A stretch of DNA of 60,000 nucleotides from Membranipora membranacea. Lineage: Eukaryota; Bryozoa; Gymnolaemata; Cheilostomatida; Membraniporidae. Of the stretch, positions 1-11,194 are shown one piece after another. Location of the stretch: positions 18,576,283 to 18,636,282 of the forward strand of contig OU612066.1 of the NCBI GenBank assembly GCA_914767715.1. Reading direction: 5' to 3'. The stretch's first letter is position 1. Each line of letters starts with the position of its first letter. Under the pieces are notes generated by a model. It was not told the DNA's origin. It was given only the letters and a program-made list of their open reading frames with translations, and did not search any database. A program made the position numbers and the translations under genes.

Positions 1-229
1 AGTCTTATGGCGTCAGTCAGATCAGGTAAGAATCAGTAGACATGTAGGCTCAAATGCAAGAAAGGCCCTCCGACTCACCTCCTAGTTTTGAAAGATTATC
101 TCCAAATAGACTCATTGGGCATTATCTTAATTCTATAAAATCTAAACTCTCATATTATAGTGCAGGTAGAGAATACGGCACAACCGATTCTCAGAAATAT
201 TTACGAGGTAAAAAGTCACAGTTCCCCAC

Positions 230-1981
230 CTGTTCATCACGTGTGTGGTGTAGAAATCTGACACCCTCCTCAGTACCAATATCCCATTCTGATAAGACAA
301 TGGTGATCTCTTTGATCAGCGCCGACACTTCATCAAACCTGTCCTCCACCTTCTGTTTCAGAGGTTCTGTTGCCTGCTTGACTTTTGCTGCCACATCTTT
401 CAGTGACGTGAAGTCATGAGGACTTCCTGTAGCGAGGGACAACATGTAGAGTTTAAAATTTAAATTTCAGGCAATAACTTCACTACAGGGTGGTTACTTT
501 TTCAATCAATAGTTATAAAAGCAAGAGAAAAGAATAAATACCCTGCTAGGATATGAAAACCTGCACAAAACTCAACAGATTTGATACCAGACTAAAGTTA
601 TCGGATTCATCTCAATAAGTATACTCCGATTATTTTCATCAGCAGGCAGTCATTTTGCAATAATAAATATGTTATGTCACTTCGACATATTCCTTATAAC
701 CGTAACAATTGACATCAAATTTTTCTGCAACGTAGCAGAGAATTCACTCTCACCATCGATGCAGGTTTTTTCTGTGGCGAGGCACCCAGGACAGCAAATT
801 ATGAAACATTCTCTGCATCCTATATTCACAACTTGACCCTTATGTGTCTTACAAAACCTCTGCTCTTCAGCAAATGATGAGTCAAGATAATCCCTGATAG
901 CTAAGAAGTCATGGTTATCTATTCCGTCATCGTGCCACTAAAGAAATAATAATTTCACAGATTAGTTCTCATAATTTCATTACAATGGGGTGATGTTCAA
1001 CCAAGATAAATTCAAATACTTCCTCTCTCTAGTTTGTGCGCCCAAACTATGCAGTGATAGCTGATAGTAGCACACCATTGACAACCACATGGAAGTGGTT
1101 CATATTGGAATGCTACTACCAGCAATCCAGGCACAGTTTGCGCGCCTAAACTGCTTTCTCTCTTACAACTGATGTCAGATCAGCTTATCAACAGAGGGGG
1201 AGCAACTCTGAATGCACGTGAATCGGTTCCCAAAAGATCAGCGCCAAATGTTATTGAAGTAGAATTATGAAAAGTGCAACAAAATCAGAACTAAATTTTA
1301 GCAGAGGAAATATTTTTGCCAAACCTCAATATGTTCAGCACAGAATTTCCGATCACATTGTATACAGTATCCCTTAGCAGTCATACACTTCTTTCCTTTC
1401 TTTGTACAGGTATCACAGAATGTCTTCAAGTCTGCCAGAGCTGATGGTAAGTTCTCAATAGGAATATCAGTCTTCTCTCTGGCAGAAAACAAAAAAGAGA
1501 ACATGGCAACTGATGTCAATCAAGCACATAAAAGCCAATAAAACTTCCTTTTGGCTGCAAGTTCGTGTGAATAGAGAACATTTTAAATGTATGTCGGGTA
1601 TAAACATGAACCAAACCAGAAAAAAACAACATCCTACATACATGGATCTGAGAGCAAAAGATGGACAAACTAACTGGGAACCTTTTGTTTCCCTCTGTGG
1701 TGGAGTGGTGCGGCGCCTTGATACACCACAGCTCTGCCACCACAGAAGGAACAAAATTGTTCAGATTAATCCAAGGTCAAACCAACAGTGTCCTGGGAGC
1801 CTTACTTGCATCTGAAGCATGTGAAAATCTTCATTTTGGGATGATGATCTCGGAGGCACTTCTCACAGAACTTATGTCCACAGGGCAGCACTACAGGGTT
1901 CAGTAGATATCCATCCACTTCCATACAGTTACCACACTGTATCACATGCCGAGAATCCAGATCTTCTTTAGCAGATGCCAT
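230..1981 (-). CDS. TRIM-like RING/B-box/coiled-coil protein (probable E3 ubiquitin ligase), 3' part unresolved
   Basis: Exons (minus): 1981-1806, 1478-1325, 937-754, 426-230; phases 2, 0, 1 agree and give 237 residues. Exon 1 encodes a RING finger (CGNC at about residue 15, CGHKFCEKC, then CFRC completed by the next exon). Exon 2 carries a type-1-like B-box (CDTC, YCIQC, FCAEH) and exon 3 a second B-box (CKTH, GCREC, CCPGC). Exon 4 begins a charged heptad-like coiled coil. RING, two B-boxes and coiled coil in that order define TRIM proteins, which are usually cytoplasmic ubiquitin ligases. The ATG lies 26 bases inside an exon preceded by an acceptor (pyrimidine tract then CAG near 2007), so a 5'UTR intron is likely. 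Exon 4 either ends at CAG/GTGGGG at 230 and continues off the window, or reads to a stop near 190. No substrate-binding C-terminal domain (such as NHL or SPRY) is visible. Family assignment is firm; the 3' end is open. Confidence 0.85.
1031..1152. repeat. Imperfect hairpin repeat in TRIM intron 2-3
   Basis: Inverted repeat with ends AGTTTGTGCGCCCAAACT and AGTTTAGGCGCGCAAACT (the right end read on the opposite strand). The inner arms GATAGCTGATAGTAGCA and TGCTACTACCAGCAATCC are also roughly complementary. The inner core resembles the hairpin at 21114-21184, so both probably belong to one MITE-like family. A lone half-site resembling the 19949/27082 hairpins (AGCAACTCTGAATGCA) lies just after it, near 1201. 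Confidence 0.6.
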
Positions 1982-2615
1982 CGAGCTTACTTTGACTGAC
2001 TCTAAACTGTAACGAAAAAAGTTGACTATCAGTTGACTATCAATTGAATTATTGACTTTAATATACTTAGAATTACACACGCCCGAGACTGCTGATCCAT
2101 ATTTTGTAGCAGCACATGAAAAATAGTACATAACACACTGTGGGACAGGACCAAAATAAAGTTTGATCCAGTATGCAGCACTTTGCAGCATTTTGCTACT
2201 TGAGAGCTGATGAATAGAGGCAACTCAAAGCGTAGACACATTGATTCATACTCTTAAGCTATTGGGACATAACTCTTTGGATAAGGTAGTAAGAATACTG
2301 GAAACTACTACACTCACATTTTTCTGTCTGGCCTCTGCTGCAGCTAGTGACAAAAGGGAAGTATATCCAAAAATCATAATGGAAGTTTCCATAAATCAAG
2401 GGGTGCGGCTTAATTTGGGATTTCCATTGGAAAAACCGTAACAAGGATTTCCCAATCCTTTACACAGAACGTATGCGCACATAGTAAACAACCTATGTGC
2501 TCAGATAGCTGCAAGTACCCCGTGTTAGTGGCATTACATTATCATACATTTCTTTTAGACTAAGTGCTCATAAACCACAAACTCGTACTTGCACCCTTAT
2601 GAGCCCTAAGGCTAA
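1982..2615. other. 5' flank of TRIM gene, no further gene seen
   Basis: Contains the likely 5'UTR intron of the TRIM gene. Around 2528-2544 there is GTGGCATTACATTATCA, also found inside the hairpin at 35809-35849, so a dispersed repeat fragment. No coding sequence recognised. Confidence 0.5.
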
Positions 2616-3024
2616 TAGGTAACTTCGCGACCTTGGTATCTATATTAAATAATCATTAAATAGGCAAAAGCGCGACCTGTTCGACTGTAATAAAATTGAT
2701 TATTAATAATCAATGGAAAATCCCATACAAGTTGAGAACTTCTGCTAATGGGATTTTCCATTGATTATTAATAATCAATTTTATTACAGTCGAACAGGTC
2801 GCGCTTTTGCCTATTATAATCATTTTCATGGGGAAATCCAACTGAATCCAACTTGAATTCAAGTTGTCTCCCTTTTACCAATGAGGAGATAATTCTAAGT
2901 TTCATGTCAATATCATTGAAAAACCGTATACCTAATCATAAAATCTATTCAGTTGGATTTCCCCATGAAAATGATTATAATTAATGATTATTTAATATTG
3001 ATACCAAGGGCGCGAAGTTACCTA
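2616..3024. mobile_element. Nested-palindrome foldback element (MITE-like, TA-flanked)
   Basis: Three inverted-repeat pairs are nested. Outer arms: 2616-2659 with 2981-3024 (44 bp, two mismatches). Arm pair B: 2660-2726 with 2748-2814 (67 bp, perfect by eye, 21-base loop). Arm pair C: 2815-2847 with 2947-2979 (33 bp, perfect, 99-base loop). B contains the self-palindrome ATTGATTATTAATAATCAAT, and the C loop contains CAACTTGAATTCAAGTTG. The order is A-B-B'-C-C'-A', so a single strand could fold into a three-way junction. Ends read TA-GGTAACTTCGCG ... CGCGAAGTTACC-TA (one inner mismatch), compatible with a TA target duplication as in Tc1/mariner-type MITEs. No transposase is encoded. Confidence 0.85.
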
Positions 3025-6000
3025 ATGTGCACATGTTTAATAATGTCACATGAAAAAAAAATTGACCAGCTACTTTTAATTTCATTATTAAACTGTGCAA
3101 TCCACATCTTTTGTAACCTTGTAATAACCCCCTAAAACCCACTACAGCTACATCAGATTTGCAAAGACTAACTGTGCAACTTAGGTATTAAGACAAGTAG
3201 GATTTTCTTTCACTGACTGGTCAACTAATATTATAACAGCACTCCCTGAACTCAACATTTGTGTATATTAATTCCTGATGGATTTAGTGCCAGTAAGCGT
3301 GTGGTAAATTTGTTGCAGATGCTATTAGATTATTGGTTGTCCTGGTTTGAGTTTAGTTAGAATCTCTTTACATCCAACTCATGCTTGCCTGTAATAGCTT
3401 GTTTGGGTCAAAATCTCACTGCCCCTCACTGTAGCTACTCTCAAATCCGAAAGAAAACTGTGAGGATTGACTGATTTACAAGGAAGCTGTGATGCTGCAA
3501 AACAATAAAGAGGGGGGCCGTTTCATAATATTTTGTAATATGACTACTTATATGCGTTAAAGAAATTGATGCTCAGCACCGATGATGAGACGTAAAAAAC
3601 CAGTCTAGATCTAAGTATATAAAATCAAATCTTAACGCATAGTTGACTATTTGTATAGGCTTATACAATCACTCAAAAAAATATTAATAAAATACCACGA
3701 TGATACCCCATTGGGTTGTTTGGCTTTTTCTGTAAACAGCATAATTTTTGCTAGCGTGATCAAACAAAACCATTCAAACCGTTAAAAGCGATGAACATTG
3801 TCATGTACATGGCTAATTAGGATAGGTATGGAACAGGTGAGAAGGGTCATCAAATGTGAATGGACTACTGCCGCCTAAATCTTAATTGGAATGCGGAGCT
3901 CTTTTGTTTTCATGGCATTATATGATCACATTCTCAGACAATCAATGAGATATTTTAGTGATTAACCTTGAAAGGTTGTACAGGTACTCTAGCTTACCAT
4001 CAGAAACCTTCATTTTATTTTAATAAACCGAAAATATGACTTCATGTAACGTTATAATTATCACTTCATTTATTGTTGAAACCTCTAAACTAAAAAACTT
4101 TATGTTTTCAAAATACCGAGTAAGACGATCGCAGTGTCTGGTTCACTCTCTAGGTATTTGATTTCTGATAAACTTGAATACTTATAGTGCCATGGCCAGT
4201 AAGTTTTTGGGTGCCAGACACGGCACTGCAAACAATTTAAATAAAAATTTTACTCGCCCGATCATATGATAATAATCATGTCATCTTGTGAAGGCTTCGA
4301 CAGTTTGTCGTCAGTAATCTATTTTGAACAATGCGCTCTCAAGTTATTTTTGCCCCAATTGGAAAAGTTTGGTTATCATGAATCATTGTTATATTTACCA
4401 CAGAGCAACTTGGTCTTTGAAAAAGATGTAACGCAATAGTCACTTGTGTGTTCACTATTTGCGGTGTAGGCGTAGACGGAGAGAGTTTTAATGTGCTTTA
4501 ATTCGGGAGTATCCTGTGGAGGTGTCAGATACAAGAGTTATATGAAAATGACTTACAATGAGTTGCAGGAGAAATGAGGAGCAGAGCGGCTGGATGACTT
4601 GTGATATTGCTACTTTTGACCTGATATCACGTAAGGCTCAGGGGTCCATGTAAGTTTGTATGTCTCATCGAACACCTATCATCTAAAGTGAACTATCTCA
4701 TAATTTTTTTCGATTATAACGTGTACCCATTATTTAATTGTAGTAAAGTCTGAAATGTTTTTTTTTGCAATAGATGTCATATCTATCCAATCAATCATTT
4801 TTTCATAATAGCAGTCCCAAGTCACATCCTAATTAAAACTTTGTCTTTCCCTGCCCTTGAGAAGTCGAATTAACTCAGTCCTATGAGATAGCACTTGTCA
4901 CCCCCACAAAGGAACTGTAATGGAATAACCGAAGATCCTGTCACAGATATCTCTCATTCACTGTATTGTGAGAGACCTTAAGATAGGGACTTTAGGTTTG
5001 TAGGCATTGTCAACTGTTACAGAAGTTATTTTTTACAATTCCTTTTGTTTACTTGGACATATGAGACCAAACAAAAACCAATCCAAAATCCACATTATTT
5101 AGGATTGATACAAACGGTATTGATTTTTGGCATCTCAATGTTGCTTTCATGCTTTTGATTCGGGAATACCTGATGTCGTCCTATCAACTCTATGTTATGA
5201 GTTGTGTGCACATATTGAAGTAGAAGGCAACTACAGCTTTCCATAACTAAGTCTAAACATTATGGTTTTCAATGAAATGGATGATTTTTCAGGAAAATAT
5301 GAAAGAAAATTTTCAAGTTGACACCCGTGATTTTGGTGATTTATTGATCTTACGACATAGCATTATAGAGGAAATAAACTTATTATAAGGTAGTGAAATT
5401 CATCGAAAGAACATGGCCATGAATAACTTACAGGGTGTATGATATTTATCTAGTGAGTGGTTGTGATATTCTGTACTGCTTGCCTTATGCCGGAGTAGAC
5501 CTCAAACAATGACTATTATCTTTGCTACCAAGGACTCACAACAATAAGGTTATCCCATCAAAGATAGTATATACATCGATATCGTGAATGCCATTCCAGC
5601 AAGGTATTGCCATTCACAGCACCAGATGCCTACCACGAAATTTTTTAACTATTGAGAGTTATTAAATAGAGTCTATAAAACTCTATGATGATAAGCTACA
5701 GAGAGTAAGATATGGTGGCCATTTATCTTCATAGCCTCCTTTGTCTATCGACGGATTCGGTGAACCACATGGAAGAAAATAATCCTAGGCTGACAGCTTT
5801 AAAACGCCCTATCTACAAACATCTTCATTAATGACTTAATAATACCCAACACCATTGTGAAACAATGAGCTCCTGTATTGCGTGAATTAGTTTTATGACT
5901 CGGCAGTATATCGAGCTATCAGCGGAGAGGAAGATATCATCTCCAACTGTATCATGCTGAACAACAGATGCAACGGATTATGCTACATCATGGTGTGAGT

Positions 6001-8661
6001 AAAACTCCCTGGCTAAAAATGATATAAAACTTTTAATCTCAAGGACAGACTGGTGATCAAACCAATATCCATCAGAAGCTCAGATAGTGTTGGAGTGGTC
6101 CGAGCAAAATATTGGGTGCGATATTTCACCAGAACACACAACACAGTGACTCAGTTATTGATAAGCGTATTGCTGCATTTCATACAATATTTGAACTTAA
6201 AGCTTCCTTGTGTATGTGTACCTCCATGTTGGTATCCTTTGACTAGAGAGTTACTGAGCAGGCATTGACTAAGCAGCACAGCGTAGTCAACTGCACATGA
6301 TATATCCAAATCATAAGAACAGTGATAGCAGACTCTACTAGCCTTGTCATGCAGCTACTTTTTTTTTACCCCTATAACAAAAAAAGTTACCCGCTGGACA
6401 AGGTTAAGACTTTATAATGCACAGCTAAATAGTGTTTCAGTGCAGCTTGACTATCAATGCCATCGTCACACAAGTGTATCCATTCTGTGCCTGAGGATGT
6501 ACTCGAATAATGACAATAGTTTTACAATAGAAGTATAGTTAACCCAACATTTCATCTGAAGCGGATCAAACCATAGGGACCATAGGAAGGAAACGTTCTG
6601 TTCCTAGATGCGTTTCTTCATAAACGCAATACTATTTTGGAAACTTGCGTGAAAACACAACACAATAGCAATGTAATCCAGAGCATATTATTGCTGGCGT
6701 TTTCAGAAATTGCCGACAATAAATAAGTGACCCGAAAGTCTCCGAAAGGTGATATCCTTACAGATACTTACACTGGTTGTGGTGCTAATACTTTCTTAAT
6801 TTTCTTTGTGAGTAGTCTTGTTTTGCAAACTGCCTACGACCTTTGCCGGCTTCAACACAGGTACAACTCCTATATAAAGTGCACCCACCTTGAAAACTGT
6901 CCTTCTATCATGCCAGGCAAGAAGCTTCAGCAACCAAGGATTTTCGTGGTACCCATTTTGTGTAGCATAACACAAGAATGCTACAATAAGTCTAAGAGTT
7001 TAAACCCACCGATCAGATTTTTCCTACACAACTCATTCTGTGGGAATCTAGCGCAAAAAGATTGATAGCTTCGCTGCGGATAACCAACCCTAATTTTGTA
7101 AGGCCAAACCCAACGCAAGTTAATTTTAACGTCATTTAAATTAAGTCTATTATTTTAAACAGAATGGAAAAACTAGAACATGAATTTATTTTCACTCTGG
7201 CTTGCTATACATATTAATGTACTTGTGACGAAGATAGCTAGTTATAATGATATATAATGCTTCACAGTCATCCTTTTAAGTAGGAGTCCAGGGCACACAC
7301 ATTCAATAAAATATTGTTTATGGTGAAAAATTAGGGTTTAATTGTTGACATTGCGTTTGAACCATGTAATTTTGGCTACTACCTTGTCATTTTGAGAGAC
7401 TCCCCGTCACAATCCTATTTTTAGATTCACTTGTCTGTCACATTAATAGCACCACAAAACAGTAGCTGAGTGGACAGTCAACATGAGTTGAGAGAAAGGG
7501 GCGACCATGTGAAGATCTAAAAATAGCTTTAACTAAGTAGAGAGCGTAAGTTGTGAGAAATCAGCATCTGAACTGTGCTGGCAGTGGGATAATCCTCTCT
7601 AACACCACAAGAATAAGGTTGGAATCTTCACGGACCACCCAAATCGCTGTGTGACGCATCATTAGAGACAAACTAATCAATAAATCATGAGCTAAAATAA
7701 AGCCATAAAGCCCTCTCCGCACAGCAATTAAATAAACATTCTTCCGCAACTTGTCCAACATACATGACTCAATTTCTCCAGCAGATCATCAGTTCTTAGC
7801 TTTCTACACGAGGGTAAGTGTTAGTTCCATGATATTCCTCTAATTTTCAGTATTTTTACCATGCTACTGTTTGGCGCTGAGATTGAAGATATCGCTCTTT
7901 AATGTTAAGTATTAGACCATTATAGGTTGCAAAAAAAAGCGAAGTGTGAATAGGGTTTAATAATCCAGGATTATGATGTAACCAGGCAATCCTTTCCAAT
8001 CAGTGAGTTGCAAATCTTAATCAGCCCAATAAGCAGGGCATTGATGACTTAGTGACTAATAGAACTTGAAGGTTTAGAGCTGTAACCAAACTATAATGCC
8101 ATGAACCTCATCTATCATTATGACTATATGAATGTCAAAAGAACCATTGACGTCTTGTGTTTTCTTTGCGCCCTTTTGGCAACAGTGTCATTGACAAATC
8201 ACAAAAAAAATGACATTTTTACATTCAAAATATTTTTTATTAGAGATAATGTACTTTTTATTTCAGTTGATTTCCCACGCACTCCTAGCGCTGAATTACT
8301 TCCGGGCCACAACCCCTACATCTTGACCTATAAATAATTTTTTCATTTGTCCTCCATTGTTCACCTAAAAAATTGAACTGTAGGTTGTAAGTGACAGCAT
8401 CCATTATGATTGTTAAAGAGTAGTGTTCCTATGGTTCTTAGCCAACACATTATGTTGGCAAGGATATAGGAAAACAAGCTAGCAATAAATTGGTGTCAAC
8501 CAATTCAGCATCAGCATGTAGCGGGTTAGATTTTGTAGAGCTAATATAATATTTACTTTTACTATTTACTACTTTTTTAGAGACATCCCCGATCCCGACA
8601 AGTTCATTTTGAGAAAAAATTCAAATAACTATTGGACAAGAAGAGAGCTATTTGGTGAAAT
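3025..8661. other. Gene-poor AT-rich stretch
   Basis: I find no exon chain, RNA gene or long repeat here. Short open frames exist (6053-6268, 6727-7065, 8101-8337) but lack splice partners or domain motifs. The frame near 8128 begins with a hydrophobic, signal-peptide-like stretch but has no convincing donor and no Cys-rich continuation. Confidence 0.4.
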
Positions 8662-9804
8662 ATGGGTACAGCAGGCGTTAGCAGAAGAATATTGTTAGTG
8701 ATTATTATCACCATTACTCTTTCACATCTCATCGAAGCATGCAGTGAGTAAATAAACAACTCTACCTACATTTAAAAAGTTTTCGTCAAAATTTACTCAT
8801 CTATATCACGCTAGTGGTGAATTTACTTTATTTAATCGATGGTTAGGATTTTTAGGAAACTTCTTCAATGACAACGTATGCGCTGGTTTGATTAAACAAA
8901 GAACTCCACTTATATAAATTTGTAAATCTGGTAACTTTTGAGCCAGGTTGCTTGGTTTAATTACATGGATATGTTAAACAGGATAAAAAATTATGTTGAA
9001 TCACAAATGATAATTCACATGTAGTATGTAGTTGAAATTGGCAACCTTGCTTGAAATATTCGAACTCGCAGAGCTATTGTTAGCAAAGTTTGACGTAGCC
9101 TGACTAATACAAGGTAAACTCGGATTCAAATTATCGTCCATCGATCAAAACTTTCAAAATTGTGATCGGATTATTCTTCCGCATAGAAAAATCATTGCAC
9201 AAGTCCTCGGCCTCGCGCTGAACTTTCACTGAACATGTTTGAAACAGATTTGTCTGGTCAAAAAAAACATGACAGATAGAGATTATAGCAGAGCGATGAT
9301 GAGGATATTGCTTAAAAGTCTCATTCTGATAAGTTTCGTTAATCAGTTAATTAGTTTTTACAGTCGGATATAGCACTTTAAGGAAAAAACGTTTCCTCCA
9401 GTCAATTTTATCATTAATTATCTCTTGCCATTTCAGAATAGTAATTCAGTTTCAAAGAGCAGTAAGGGCATATGCCCTTACTCTGTGATAATATTACACA
9501 GATCTACACTTTTAATTTTATGATTCATAAAGTGAAATTAGTTAGTATCATTAGCAAAACCACAGAATTATATGCATTTTAAATTTAGGTTTACTTTTTC
9601 ATCATTGGTTGATCACACTTCGCTACTCTATTTCATTTTATAAGCTGTTTTGTTCTATGTATGATTGAAGCTGAGCCAGAAGTCCAGACAGGCTCATTTA
9701 CAACCAAAGCAGCATGTAGAGAGCATTGTCTACCTTGTGATCTGGAATACAACGGCAGAAAGGATAAATGTACCTGCTGTAAGGGTGATATTGTAATAAC
9801 ATAG
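8662..9804 (+). CDS. PepA: small secreted cysteine-rich protein (71 aa)
   Basis: Exons 8662-8743 and 9671-9804, with a 927-base GT-AG intron in phase 1 (donor GTGAGT, acceptor ATTGAAG). Residues 1-26 are a signal peptide (SRR followed by a hydrophobic LLVIIITITL core) ending near HLIEA, just before C1. The mature part has seven cysteines: C1, C2 15 residues later, C2-x3-C3, LPC directly after C3, then C-T-C-C near the end. It shares the family layout C-x3-C-x-P ... C-x-C and the intron directly after the C1 codon. It differs from the others by two extra residues between C1 and C2 and by Cys where they have Tyr or Phe. It is about 20 kb from its nearest relative. No known family recognised; defensin-like folding is possible. 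Confidence 0.75.
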
Positions 9805-11194
9805 ATATTGTATAATAGATTCACTTTCTGTGTTTTTTTCTAGTTGTGACAATGTGTACTGCACACTGCATCTTATTTTTCTAAACAAATTTTCATGAAC
9901 ACTGATTGTGAAAATATTCTGTTTGATGTGATTCTATGAGTGCTATACATAAGTGCTAGAACCAAGGGAATTGACATAATTATAGTATCTGCAAGTACTT
10001 GACTCATTATGCCGACAATCATTCTTGTTAGTTTGTAAATACAAATCTTGAGATAAAACCGTGAAGTTACCTTTTCCTCATTCCTTATGTTTTGTTTGCT
10101 GTGATATGAAACCTCAGTGGCTATCATTGGAACTATGTTGATCTGACAACAGAAAGCTTGACTGCATATAGTTTCGTCAATTTGAAAAGCTTTAGATTTA
10201 TCTGATCAGCATAAGGGGACACTACTAGTCTACCTTATTACTTCGATTGATTCTCGCTTCTTGGCCAAGATCAAAGTGTCACTGCCAATGGCTGATTAGT
10301 GCCAGTTTCAGTTTTGGTAGCTTGCTGCACACCCAGTTCAGGAGGTCTTCTATGGCCTCACATCTAGGATGCATTATAGTTTACTAGGATGTATCAAATT
10401 CTCAGTATGAGGATATAGGGCACCTTGCTTCTCTCTTTAGGGGCAGCCCAATTTTCTGTTTCTTACAAAACAGCATAATACTTCAATCCAATCTGCAAAC
10501 AGAACAGCTTCCAAATATTTTTTAGGTCCACAATAATCGCCAGTAGAATGCAACGGAGGATATCGGTTCTTATTTTGAAAATTATCTATTGGGGCCAAAC
10601 TCACTCAACGATCGGTGTAGCATTGTAGCTCTCATAGCATAAATTTTAGGGTGCCAAAAAGTTTTTTAAGTTCTCAAAAAGATTTGAAGGTAAAATCTGG
10701 TGATGAATTTTCCCATAATCAAACTTAACCGAGCTTCAGAAATAAGCCATGAAGGTACGGCAGAATTAAAGCTTCTTATAGGCTTTGAGGGATGGCCATC
10801 CATCCGTTAGTTCTATAATAACACCTCACAAGCTTATATCCATTATGAGGATGTCGCCTTCTCTTGAATCATTCGATTTGGAGTGTCAATGATCAACCTC
10901 CTATAAAGCTTGATTGATTGCGATTTAATACACAATACAAAGTCTGTGTGTAAAGTCCAATCTATCACTCTAAACTTGTTTTAGTAACAAATACCGTTAT
11001 TAAAGCTTGTCAGTTGTGTGGAAAGCGGAGAGAAGTTTGCCTCATTAGAACAGTAATGCAAGTTGATCGCCAGTTGTGAGAGATTATGATACGAGCATAT
11101 ACTAAGATGAAGAAGGTTATCTAACATAACCTGTAGTTTAGGAGGAAGGTGACCGACTAGCAGCCATCTCCAGCTATTAGAGTAGATAATAACT
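9805..11194. other. Spacer between PepA and CUB1
   Basis: Holds the minus-orientation copy of a dispersed repeat at 10261-10450 (see 19431-19630). No other gene or RNA recognised. Confidence 0.5.
10261..10450 (-). repeat. Dispersed repeat, copy 1 (inverted relative to copies 2 and 3)
   Basis: Its reverse complement aligns by eye along most of its length with 19431-19630. Shared anchors include GGGCTGCCCCTAAAGAG, ATCCTCATACTGAGA, GAGGCCATAGA, ACCTCCTGAACT and TTGGCAGTGACACTTT. It carries no coding potential and is probably a non-autonomous transposable element. Confidence 0.75.

Noticed and set aside
1513-1906. Plus-strand frames within the TRIM region
   Set aside because: They lie opposite the intron between the RING and B-box exons, with no domain.
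8101-8337. Frame with a hydrophobic, signal-like start just upstream of PepA
   Set aside because: No convincing donor or cysteine-rich continuation; the following acceptor-like CAG joins nothing resembling the Pep mature exon.
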